Origin: Acidobacteriota bacterium
GTDB taxonomy: Bacteria; Acidobacteriota; Polarisedimenticolia; JAPUKU01
Length of the DNA: 55,604 nucleotides
NCBI GenBank assembly: GCA_027295505.1
Contig: JAPUKU010000047.1
Coordinates: 1-55,604 of the forward strand
Direction: 5' to 3'
The notes under the pieces were generated by a model. That model worked only from the letters and a program-made list of their open reading frames with translations, had not been told where the DNA came from and ran no database searches. This document shows positions 9,559 to 18,356 of this stretch, piece by piece (the stretch's first letter is position 1; every line of letters begins with the position of its first letter). The position numbers and the translations under genes are program-made.

Positions 9559-10161
9559 TCATCCCTGCGCCTCGATGCGCGCCCTGAGCTCTTCACACAG
9601 CAGATGGTGCAGCGCCACGTGCAGGCTCTCCACCAGGGGGGTTGAATCGACAGGTACCAGGACTGATACGTCGGCGGCCTTCCGCATTGGCCCCCCGTCA
9701 AAACCCACGAACGCCAGGGTGGAAGCGCCGAATTCCCGCTTCGCCAGATCGATCGCCCTCAGCAGGTTCTGGGACCACTTCCCCGCCCGGTCCTCTCCGC
9801 TGCCTCCGTGCACGCTGAAGACCACCAGCGCGTCACCGCGGCGCATCAAGTTGCGTAGTGGCTCGGTGAACAGGTTCTGGAAACCGAGATCGTTGACGAG
9901 AGCCGTGATCCAGCCCGGGTTATCTGCCAGGCTCGAGACCCTGAAGCGTCGCCGGCCCTCGAGGACCGTGCGCTTGCTCAGATCGGCGGCGAAGTGGCTT
10001 GCCGTGGTGGCGGAGCCACCGTTGCCGATCACCCAGATGTTAGCGTCCCGCTCACGGGCTTCCCAGAGCAGATCACAGGCGCGGGTGATCTCCTGAAGAT
10101 CGATCCGGGCGGCGGCATCAGCCAGCGCCGAGAGAAACTCGCGCGGACGATCGATGCTCAC
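9559..10161 (-). CDS. SIS-domain protein, phosphoheptose isomerase-like
   Basis: NIWVIGNGGSATTASHFAADLSKRT...; next to HddA-like kinase. Confidence 0.85.
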   Translation of the reverse strand: MSIDRPREFLSALADAAARIDLQEITRACDLLWEARERDANIWVIGNGGSATTASHFAADLSKRTVLEGRRRFRVSSLADNPGWITALVNDLGFQNLFTEPLRNLMRRGDALVVFSVHGGSGEDRAGKWSQNLLRAIDLAKREFGASTLAFVGFDGGPMRKAADVSVLVPVDSTPLVESLHVALHHLLCEELRARIEAQG

Positions 10162-11123
10162 GCCGCCCGACCCGTGCGCGCCCGAAGCAGCCAGGCACGC
10201 GAACCGGCGGGCTCCAGGCGCACGCGCCGCCCCCTGAACCCCGAGGCGGCGAGCGCGCGCAGGACGCGCGAGCGTGCGCGGCCGCAGTCGAGGAGAACGA
10301 ATCCCCCGCCACCCGCACCGATCAGCTTGCCTCCGCGCGCTCCGGCCTCAAGCCCCAGGCTCAGGCAGAGCTCTGCCGCCACCGTGGAGGTGCCTGCGGA
10401 AAGCGTGCGCTTCATCCCCCAGTGCTCGTTGAACTCTTTTCCAATCGATGAGAGATGGCCGCGCTCCAGGTGCCGCGCCATCCGGAGTCCGATAGCCCGG
10501 ATCGAATCCATGCTGCGCAGCAACCGGACACTGCGGCGGGCTGCCCGTTGCTGCTCTTCGAGGATCGTGGCGGCGCGGCGGCGTCCACGCGTGTCCACCA
10601 GCAACAGAGTTTCCTCGAGCGCGCCCCGTGTGGCGCTCGACAGAGATAGTTGCCGCACGCGCACGGAGCCGTCCCGGGAGATTTTCAACTCGATAATTCC
10701 ACCGTAAGCCGCCACGTACGGATCCTGCTTGCCAATCGGGCATCCCATCCGATCGTGCTCGACACGATAGGCCTGCTCGGCCAGCTGACGTGCGTTGCTC
10801 GGCTCTCCGCGCAAACGCGCCAGGGCATGCCCGAGCGCCACCAGGACGGCGCCGGAGCCGCCCAGACCTGATCCCGGCGGGATGCTCGACTCGACTCGCG
10901 CCGTGACGCCGCGAGGGGCATCAAGATGCCGCAGCGCCTCCCGCATCCATATCGTCATTGCCGTCGTTTGCCTGCCGCGATCCGGCACCTCGAGCGTGAC
11001 ACGAACGCGGCTGCGGATCGCCGCCGCCACGAGGAATCCTCCCCGCCGGGAGGCGTACCAAGGCAGATCGGTCCCGCCGCCGCCCAGCGGCAGACGCAGC
11101 GGGGCGCTGGCCACAATCTTCAT
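10158..11123 (-). CDS. GHMP kinase, HddA-like (D-glycero-D-manno-heptose 7-phosphate kinase)
   Basis: MKIVASAPLRLPLGGGGTDLPWYASRRGG, SSIPPGSGLGGSGA; overlaps SIS gene by 4 nt. Confidence 0.87.
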   Translation of the reverse strand: MKIVASAPLRLPLGGGGTDLPWYASRRGGFLVAAAIRSRVRVTLEVPDRGRQTTAMTIWMREALRHLDAPRGVTARVESSIPPGSGLGGSGAVLVALGHALARLRGEPSNARQLAEQAYRVEHDRMGCPIGKQDPYVAAYGGIIELKISRDGSVRVRQLSLSSATRGALEETLLLVDTRGRRRAATILEEQQRAARRSVRLLRSMDSIRAIGLRMARHLERGHLSSIGKEFNEHWGMKRTLSAGTSTVAAELCLSLGLEAGARGGKLIGAGGGGFVLLDCGRARSRVLRALAASGFRGRRVRLEPAGSRAWLLRARTGRAA

Positions 11124-13057
11124 TTCAGACTCTCCTGCAAACCGCGCAGCACGGCGTCATTATACTTGACGAGATCTTCTTCATAACGGTTACGTGGCCG
11201 GTGGCCGCGCAGAGTTCGCCGCGCCACCTCGAAACGATCGAGCTCGCGGCGCGCCGCTTTGATCTCTCCGATCTGCTGGCTGGCGTCAGCCGCCAGCAGA
11301 TGCGCGTCCAGATAGTTGGGTTCAAGGGCAGCTGCGCTATGGGCGAACTCGCGCGCTCTGTCGAACTCTCCGAGACGCCGGGAGGCGAGCCCCGCACTCA
11401 GATAGAGGCGGGGGTTGAGCGGATCCCGGCGGAGGGCTTCCTCATAACGCCGCAACGCGGCGCGCAGCGCGGATTCTGCCGGCACCACGCCCTCTGCAGC
11501 AGCCCGCATCATCAGGTTTCCACGCTCCGTCTGGGCTCGATCGTCATGAGGATCGATGCGCGCCGCGCGTGCGAGGGAGTTGTCGGCGTACGCCAGCTGT
11601 TCGAGGCTCAGCTCTCGAGACGAGCGCGCCGCCGTGAGACCGAGCGTGTACGCGTAGTCCCGGTGGTGTGGATTCCACTCGAGGGCGCGCTGCAGCGAAC
11701 CCAGGGCTCTGACGGTATCGCTGTCGCTCGAGTACTGCTGCCAGGAACGGGACGCCATCCAGGGCGCCACCAGCAGAACCCAGACTGCGACCCCGATCAC
11801 GGCCAGCCCCGGAAGCCCCAGCCGCCGTGCCACCGGAAGCGCCTGGCCTCCAGCCGCGGCACTGGTCGATTCGGGCCCGGGTGCGGTCGGTGCCAGGGCA
11901 AGCCCCGCGAGCACCGCCAGAGACAGCAGCACCGCGGGATGCTCTGACGGCGTGTCCACCATCCCTTGCGCCATGATGGCGGCCAGCGCCGCCAGAGCCG
12001 CCCGTGCCAGGCTGTCGCCGGTGCATCGAACCTTCGCACGCAAGGCACGCACCAGAGCCAGCAGGAATCCCGCCGCCAGAACGACCCCAATGATCCCTTC
12101 TTCGGCCAGGCGCTGAAGTGGCAGATTGTGCGCCGTTTTCCACACGCGAGAGTAGCGGAACGGGTAGCCTTCCAGAGGAAAATTGTACCTGGGCGCCACC
12201 CATTGGAGCTGTCCAGGGCCCAGCCCAATCCACGGCTGCTCCGAGGCAGCGGATAGCGATGCTTTCCAGATCGACAGGCGCTCGTAACGGTAAGGGTCAA
12301 CCTCGCCGGAACGCACTCCGATGACGATGGAGAGGGGCAGCACCACGAGCAGGACAGCCCCAAGCGCCACGGCCATGGCACGACCGGGTACGGTGGAAAG
12401 GAGATCGAGGACTCGCCGGTAGGGGATCAGAACAATCAGCAGCGCCACGAGGCCGATAACACCGCCTCGCGAACCGGTCCACAAGACGGCCAGCGCGATC
12501 GGTAGAGCGGCCAGGATCGCCACAGCCCGCGCCTTCCCCCTGCGGTCGATCGCCTGGACCAGGGCCACGGCCAGCGCCACGTTCAGGTAGGCGGCGAGGA
12601 AATTCCGATTGACGAACGAGCCGCTCGCGCGTTCGGGACCGGCGAGCGCCAGAGCCCATCCCGCCTGAACGATGGCGCCCGCAACAAGAGCTCCGGCGAG
12701 ACGGCGGCGAACGGGCGCGACCATCGGTGAATGCGCCAGCGCGACGAACCCGATCGCGGCGATCCCCAGCGCCCAGACCTCCAGCCCCGCCGAGAACCGG
12801 TACCCCGACCGCAGGACCCCGGCCGCTCCCCAGGCCATGACGGCGACGAGCCACCCGAGCCCGAGCCCGTCCGAGAGGGGCGGGCGGGCCACGGTGGGGA
12901 GCAGGAGGACCGCAGCCAGAAGGAAGAGCTGCACCAGATCCGGCAGCGTTCTCTGATCTCCCATCTCCTGCCACGGCAGCAGCACAAGCACCAGCGCACA
13001 GAGCAGGACCGCAGCCCGCCCCTGCTGAGGAACGATCTCAGCGGCGTCCCGCATCAA
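11120..13057 (-). CDS. O-antigen ligase/polymerase (Wzy_C/PglL-like) with C-terminal TPRs
   Basis: Many TMs; WIGLGPGQLQWVAPRY...TAHNLPLQRLAEEGIIG; TPRs in last ~200 aa. Confidence 0.85.
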   Translation of the reverse strand: MMRDAAEIVPQQGRAAVLLCALVLVLLPWQEMGDQRTLPDLVQLFLLAAVLLLPTVARPPLSDGLGLGWLVAVMAWGAAGVLRSGYRFSAGLEVWALGIAAIGFVALAHSPMVAPVRRRLAGALVAGAIVQAGWALALAGPERASGSFVNRNFLAAYLNVALAVALVQAIDRRGKARAVAILAALPIALAVLWTGSRGGVIGLVALLIVLIPYRRVLDLLSTVPGRAMAVALGAVLLVVLPLSIVIGVRSGEVDPYRYERLSIWKASLSAASEQPWIGLGPGQLQWVAPRYNFPLEGYPFRYSRVWKTAHNLPLQRLAEEGIIGVVLAAGFLLALVRALRAKVRCTGDSLARAALAALAAIMAQGMVDTPSEHPAVLLSLAVLAGLALAPTAPGPESTSAAAGGQALPVARRLGLPGLAVIGVAVWVLLVAPWMASRSWQQYSSDSDTVRALGSLQRALEWNPHHRDYAYTLGLTAARSSRELSLEQLAYADNSLARAARIDPHDDRAQTERGNLMMRAAAEGVVPAESALRAALRRYEEALRRDPLNPRLYLSAGLASRRLGEFDRAREFAHSAAALEPNYLDAHLLAADASQQIGEIKAARRELDRFEVARRTLRGHRPRNRYEEDLVKYNDAVLRGLQESLK

Positions 13058-14762
13058 GATGCTCCTCTAGGCGTTCGAGCCAGGCCCGTGCCTGCCTGCT
13101 GTGGGGATGCAGGGTGACGGCGGCCTGTGCATGAACGTACGCTTCGGCCCACTCCTGCCGGGCCGCCCAGGCATTTGACATGAGGCTGTGAGCCAGCGCC
13201 GAGCCGCGATCCTGGTGCGCAGCCGCTTTCGCCTGTTCGAGGGCCTGCACCGGATCGCCGGTTTCATCGTCGAGCAGGAAACGGGCAACCTCTAGGCGCA
13301 GATCGGCCCGGGTCGGATCGGCCTGCACGGCTGCCTCGTAAAGAGGCTTCGCTGTGTGCGCCACATCCGGCTGGCGAACGGCCTCCCGGGCCTGATCCCG
13401 CAGGGTTTCTCCCCTCCATTGCCGGGTGACCGGTCCGAGCGATGCCAGGCAGACCAACGCAAGCGCTGCAGAGAACCCGAATCTGGCGCCACGGTTGAGG
13501 GCCACTCCACCGCTGCCCGGTTCAACGGGCAGGAGCGCGGCCAGCGCCAGTGCCGCCCACAGCGTCGCGGGGAGGTACGCCGTGAAGTCGGCCAGGTTGT
13601 GCACGAGAAACATGATGACGCCGGTGGCCACACCCGCCTCCAGTGGGCCCGCGCGAAGAGCCCGGGAGAGCCGCGGGTAGAGCCGTGCCACACCGAGCAC
13701 CAGCGGCACCAGGATCCACAGGCCCGCCTCGGCCGCCGCCTGCAGCGGCGTGTTGTGCACGTAACGCGTGTCGTTCTCCCCCTCCTGTCGCAGGCTCACG
13801 AACGCCGAGGCGTAGGCACCTGGGCCGCTGCCCAGGACGGGGTAACGCGCGAGAACATTCGAGGCGGTCTTCCAATTGAGCCAGCGCTGGACAACCGGTC
13901 CCTGAGGCTCCAGCAGGCGCTGGCCCGCGCTCCGGTAGCGTGCCGAGGAAAAGAGCAGAACCACCAGGATTGCAGCCGCCAGCACGCCGAGGCGCAGCCA
14001 CAGGGCGCGCCGCGCAGGGAGACGCCCGGCGGCCCAGACAGCCGCCAGGGCGGTGGCGGCGACAGCCCCGTACGATCGGCTCAGCGCCAGTGCCACCAGC
14101 AGGAGACCCGCGGCCAGCAGGGCGCCCAGCCTCCCGGCGCCGCGCAGCGTGCCCGCAAACCCCACGGCCACCGGCAGCGCCATTCCCATCAGACCACCCA
14201 GAGTGGCGGGAAGCAGCAGGGTGCCAAAGGCACGGCCCGACTCCAGGCGCGTACGCCAAGCGCCGGGAAGCTCGGGATCCGCCTCAAGCGCCGCCGCGAG
14301 AGTGTGCTCCAGGCCGCCGGCCGCCTGCAGGCAGGCCACGAGCGCCACGAGAACGCTGATGAAAAGAAATGAGGCGGCCCAGAGCTGGGGTGCGCCGGAG
14401 GCCCAGCGCCGACAGCCGAGATAGAAGGCACAGGCACCGGCCAGCGCCACCAGCAGGTGCACCGAGCGGTACGGGTTCAGGGAAAGCAGGCTGCTCGCCA
14501 AGAGACCACTGACGATGAGGACAAGCAGCGCGTGGTGCCGCGCGGGCACATCTCCTTCCCCTGTCGATCCCGGCACGTGAGGCAGCGTTTGGCCTAGCAC
14601 TCTGCTGGCGGACGCTGCCGCCAGCAGGCAGGACAGGAGGGCCGCCACCGCAGCGAGGATGACCCGGGAGCCGGTATGGATCTCCGGCGGCATCCACACA
14701 CAGAGCGCCAGGGCCGCGACCAGCAGCCAGAAAACGGGAGGGGCGAGGGGACGGGATTTCAC
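13038..14762 (-). CDS. Second O-antigen ligase/OTase-like (Wzy_C) protein with C-terminal TPRs
   Basis: Many TMs; YPVLGSGPGAYASAFVSLRQEGENDTRYVHNTPLQAAAEAGLW; C-terminal helical repeats. Confidence 0.85.
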   Translation of the reverse strand: MKSRPLAPPVFWLLVAALALCVWMPPEIHTGSRVILAAVAALLSCLLAAASASRVLGQTLPHVPGSTGEGDVPARHHALLVLIVSGLLASSLLSLNPYRSVHLLVALAGACAFYLGCRRWASGAPQLWAASFLFISVLVALVACLQAAGGLEHTLAAALEADPELPGAWRTRLESGRAFGTLLLPATLGGLMGMALPVAVGFAGTLRGAGRLGALLAAGLLLVALALSRSYGAVAATALAAVWAAGRLPARRALWLRLGVLAAAILVVLLFSSARYRSAGQRLLEPQGPVVQRWLNWKTASNVLARYPVLGSGPGAYASAFVSLRQEGENDTRYVHNTPLQAAAEAGLWILVPLVLGVARLYPRLSRALRAGPLEAGVATGVIMFLVHNLADFTAYLPATLWAALALAALLPVEPGSGGVALNRGARFGFSAALALVCLASLGPVTRQWRGETLRDQAREAVRQPDVAHTAKPLYEAAVQADPTRADLRLEVARFLLDDETGDPVQALEQAKAAAHQDRGSALAHSLMSNAWAARQEWAEAYVHAQAAVTLHPHSRQARAWLERLEEHLDAGRR

Positions 14763-14789
14763 TCGGGGAACCGCCCGCGTGGTTCGGGT

Positions 14790-15248
14790 TTAATCCGGAG
14801 TGGCGGCGAACCTGCCGTCGCTGTGAACAATGTCGCGGTTGAAATCGAACCGCGTGGCGAACGAGATGTTGGCTCCGGGCAAGCCGTCCGCGCCGTAACT
14901 CTCGATCGTGTATTCACTCTGGCCGTTGGTGGCGTATCCGAAGTCAGTCTTCCAGGCATCCCTCGACGGAAAGACCTTGGTGATATGCGGAACCAGAAAC
15001 GGTTTGATGGCCGCCATGGATGCACCGACAGGAAAATGCCCCTCGTCCACCAAGTAGGCGTGCAGAGCGTTGGCCAGAGTGCGCATGTCCGACATCGTGG
15101 CCCGCTGGCGGGACTTCTGGATGGCCGTGTCCAGGGCAGGTATGGAGATCGCCGTCAGGATGCCAATGATGGCAACCACGATGAGAAGTTCGATGAGAGA
15201 GAAACCGCATGCGCCGCCGGACTCAGACGACCTTCGCCGGGGTCGCAT
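14790..15248 (-). CDS. Type IV pilin / GspG-like pseudopilin (second pilin)
   Basis: MRPRRRSSESGGACG^FSLIELLIVVAIIGILTAISIPAL; C-terminal YTIESYGADGLPG...NRDIVHSDGRF. Confidence 0.9.
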   Translation of the reverse strand: MRPRRRSSESGGACGFSLIELLIVVAIIGILTAISIPALDTAIQKSRQRATMSDMRTLANALHAYLVDEGHFPVGASMAAIKPFLVPHITKVFPSRDAWKTDFGYATNGQSEYTIESYGADGLPGANISFATRFDFNRDIVHSDGRFAATPD

Positions 15249-15334
15249 TCTGGCATGAGTGAGGACCGGACTGAAAGGGGAGGTCATGTTCGGGAGGCCC
15301 ACATCGGGAGGTTCCTGGATTGGACAAGCCAGAA

Positions 15335-15363
15335 GGGCGGCCCGGTTGGGCCGAGCCGCCCTA
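15335..15363. terminator. Hairpin between the two pilin genes (terminator/attenuator/processing site)
   Basis: AGGGCGGC...GCCGCCCT 8-bp stem enclosing GGCCC-GGTT-GGGCC; no strong U-tract. Confidence 0.45.
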
Positions 15364-15379
15364 GCTGGCAAAGATCCAA

Positions 15380-15832
15380 TTAGGTCTGGGCGCCTTCCGG
15401 CCAGGCCGTGAACGAACCATCAACGAACGTGATGTCGTTGTTGAAGTTCGTGGTCGCGCCTACGGAAGCATCTGATATGCCGTCCTTACCGTACGACTCG
15501 ACGGTGTAGGTGCCGCCGGTGGCATCCGTCGTCCACTGGATGACGTTAGCCCAACCGTCGTTCGGTGGGACCTGCTTGATGTACGTCGGCGAAATCGTCC
15601 CCGTCGCATTTCCGCCCACAGGACCGGACATGCTTATAGGGTAGCGATTATAGTCAATCGCGTACGACTCGGTCGCCGTAGCGATCGAGCGAAGGTCAGC
15701 CATCGTCCTCTTCTGCTTACCGCGGTCAATCGCGTTGAGCAGGTTCGGAATCGCGATGGCGGCGATAATACCGATAATCGCCACGACGATCAGCAGCTCG
15801 ATCAGTGTGAAACCCTTCTGTCTCTTTAGCAT
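15380..15832 (-). CDS. pilA: Major type IV pilin
   Basis: MLKRQKG^FTLIELLIVVAIIGIIAAIAIPNLLNAI; adjacent to pilRS; RBS CTAAAAGGAGGTGAG upstream. Confidence 0.92.
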   Translation of the reverse strand: MLKRQKGFTLIELLIVVAIIGIIAAIAIPNLLNAIDRGKQKRTMADLRSIATATESYAIDYNRYPISMSGPVGGNATGTISPTYIKQVPPNDGWANVIQWTTDATGGTYTVESYGKDGISDASVGATTNFNNDITFVDGSFTAWPEGAQT

Positions 15833-15861
15833 AAACTCACCTCCTTTTAGACTGATTCTAG

Positions 15862-15877
15862 AGCAAGCGCCATGCCA
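15862..15877 (-). promoter_or_regulatory. Sigma-54 (-24/-12) promoter of pilA
   Basis: Reverse complement TGGCATGGCGCTTGCT vs TGGCACGNNNNTTGCW (one mismatch), GG-N10-GC spacing, ~30 nt upstream of pilA ATG. Confidence 0.82.
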
Positions 15878-15983
15878 TCGAGGCGGCGGCGCTAAGTCCT
15901 TTGGATAAGCTATCATCGCCCCTCGGAAGTGGCAAGCAACCGGATAAATCGGCGCCAGCGGACAGACCGTGTGACAACCCGTG

Positions 15984-18356
15984 TCAGCACCGGTTGACAC
16001 TTTTTGTCGCCCCTTCGCCTTTTCGGAAGCCCAGCACGAGGGCACCGATGAGGCCCAGGAGGCCGAAGGCACGGCCCAGCTGAACGCTGAACGGTCTGAA
16101 ACGCCAGATCACGTCGTGGCGGCCGGGCTGCAAATGAACTCCCCGGAACGCACCGTTGACACGCAGGGAGTCCATCTCCACACCATCGACGCGCACTTCC
16201 CAACCCGGGTAGTCGGCATCGAGCAACACCGCGACTCCCGGAACCTCGGCCGTGCAGCGCAACCGCACCTGATCGGTGGTTGACTCCGCAAGGCTGCAGG
16301 TGCCCGACGGCGATCCGACCCCTGGAGTTTCCAGGTCCCGCAGGACTGCTCCGCCGTCCTCGGCCTCAACCCATACGTCGACGGGGCTAGAGGAGAGCCC
16401 CCTGCGGATCGCATCCCCTCCCTGAGCCACGGCCACACGCGGGGCAAAGAACACACGGGGCAGCGGGTCGCGCACGCGCCAGAGCCTCGGGGGCGGCAGA
16501 GACACCCCGTGGGCCACGGCCACCTCATCGACCCCGGGCGGAGGAGCCTCCCCATATGAGATCCACCATTCGGCGCCCGTGCGGCGCAGGATGCTCACCT
16601 TCTCCGTTCCATCGGCGTCCCGAACCCAGCGGCCCAGGCGCGCCGTGGACGCGGGCCACAACCGATCGGTTGGCCGCTCCAGCAGGTTGACGAGCCGGGC
16701 TTCGCTCGAGGTGTGGCGGGCCAGCGTGGCGCGATCGAAGAGAAAGCCCCAGAGGCGCGAAGCGTCGCGGGCCCGCAACTGGAACCCGGAAGGTCTCTCC
16801 TCGCGAAAAATGCGTGCCTCCGGCTGCAGCGACCCGGCGAAGAACGTGCGCAGGCGGAGGGCTTCAGCGGGGGCCGTGGGAACCAGATTGATCTGCGCCG
16901 CCCAGAGGTCTCCGGACACGAGCAGGATCCAGGCCGCAGCCATCACCGGTGGACGCAGCCGGGAGCGCAGCGGGCCCAGCAGCAGGACGGTGGCGCCGCA
17001 CAGCAGCAGCGCGATTGCCAGGCTGCGCCGCAGACCCGGCGCCGCAGCCTGCGCCAGCTGCGGTGGCAGAGAGAAGATCGACGCGGCCCAGCGCTCGCAC
17101 AGGGTGCCGCCGAATTGATCGGTGCAGACCAGGATTGCCAGGACAGCGCTGAGCGCCAGAAGGGCGATCGGGGCCGCGCGCCCGGGCACCGGCAGACGGA
17201 TCAACCGCTGCAGACCCCTGCCGGCCAGCACCGCGAGCGCACAGAAGATGCCGATGACGAACTTGCTGGGGTAACGCAGCCATCCGGCGGGAGAGCCGGC
17301 CGCACCGCCCCCCTGAATGAGCGGTCCGGCGATGCCGGCCGCCAGAGCCAGGCAGAGCAGCAAGCCCGCGCCGACCAGCAGCCGGTTCCGCCGGTTCAGA
17401 GAGCCCCAGCCCAGACCGGCCAGCGTCAGGAGGGGCACTCCCGCGTACAGGGAGACGAGCAACGGCATGGTGCCGGCGTGCCGTGTCTGGCTCCAGTAGC
17501 GGGAGGGATCGAACGACACCGCCTCGCCACCGAACCGGGGCAGGAACATCTCCCCCACACCGGCCATGTCGAGTGCCCAGCGGGTGCGCTCTTCCCCGGC
17601 GAGCCCCTCGCCACGCTCCGAATTGACGACCAGCTCCATCGCCGGCAGGACCAGAGGGGCTGCGAGCAGAAGGCTCAGCGCCACCCCTGCCACACCGACC
17701 GCGGACCGGCGGCTGAGTGGCGCGCCGCCGCGCGAACCGAGTCCCACCATCAGGCCGGATGCCCCCAGCGTTACGCCCAGCGCCACCGGCTCTCCGCCGA
17801 GCGCGCAGAGAGCCACGCTGACGCCCAGTAAAGCTGCATCCCTGCTCGACGCACGCCGGGCCAGGCCCAGGGCCGCCCAGCAGACCCAGGGCGCAGCGGC
17901 CGCCGCCAGGAGCAGGTTCGGCAGGTTGAGGGCAGAGATCAGGTAGCCGCTGCCACCGTAGGCGATCGCCGTGAGCACCGCCGGCGCGCGATCGAGCCCC
18001 AGCCTGCGGCCCAGACGGTAGGCACCTGCCTCACCCAGAAGCCAGGTGCCGATCAGTAGCCAGTTGAACGCCAGATCGAACGGCAGCAGGCCCTGGAGCC
18101 AGGAAAGGGGGTAGAGCGAAAGCGTGTTCGGATTCGCCAGATAGGGCACACCGCCTGATGCGTACGGATCCCACAGGGGCCAGCGCCACTGGGCAACCTC
18201 CGCGGCCCAGAACCGCCGCCAGGGGTACAGGTTCTGCAGCAAGTCGCGAAAGTACAGGACGCGGGAACCGACGAGCGCCGAGCGAAACCAGGGCACCGCA
18301 CTCGCCAGCAGTGCCAGAACCACCCAGTGCCGTTGCCGGATTTCAGGAATCGTCAC
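15984..18356 (-). CDS. YfhO-family large membrane protein
   Basis: Many TMs; LLQNLYPWRRFWAAEVAQWRWPLWDPYASGGVPYLANPNT; C-terminal DADYPGWEVRVDGV domain. Confidence 0.85.
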   Translation of the reverse strand: MTIPEIRQRHWVVLALLASAVPWFRSALVGSRVLYFRDLLQNLYPWRRFWAAEVAQWRWPLWDPYASGGVPYLANPNTLSLYPLSWLQGLLPFDLAFNWLLIGTWLLGEAGAYRLGRRLGLDRAPAVLTAIAYGGSGYLISALNLPNLLLAAAAAPWVCWAALGLARRASSRDAALLGVSVALCALGGEPVALGVTLGASGLMVGLGSRGGAPLSRRSAVGVAGVALSLLLAAPLVLPAMELVVNSERGEGLAGEERTRWALDMAGVGEMFLPRFGGEAVSFDPSRYWSQTRHAGTMPLLVSLYAGVPLLTLAGLGWGSLNRRNRLLVGAGLLLCLALAAGIAGPLIQGGGAAGSPAGWLRYPSKFVIGIFCALAVLAGRGLQRLIRLPVPGRAAPIALLALSAVLAILVCTDQFGGTLCERWAASIFSLPPQLAQAAAPGLRRSLAIALLLCGATVLLLGPLRSRLRPPVMAAAWILLVSGDLWAAQINLVPTAPAEALRLRTFFAGSLQPEARIFREERPSGFQLRARDASRLWGFLFDRATLARHTSSEARLVNLLERPTDRLWPASTARLGRWVRDADGTEKVSILRRTGAEWWISYGEAPPPGVDEVAVAHGVSLPPPRLWRVRDPLPRVFFAPRVAVAQGGDAIRRGLSSSPVDVWVEAEDGGAVLRDLETPGVGSPSGTCSLAESTTDQVRLRCTAEVPGVAVLLDADYPGWEVRVDGVEMDSLRVNGAFRGVHLQPGRHDVIWRFRPFSVQLGRAFGLLGLIGALVLGFRKGEGATKSVNRC

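Noticed and set aside
13356-14372. Long plus-strand ORFs such as 13356..14372, 24468..25493 and 16713..17831
   Set aside because: Low-complexity R/P/Q/H-rich antisense translations of strong minus-strand genes in GC-rich DNA; no domain motifs
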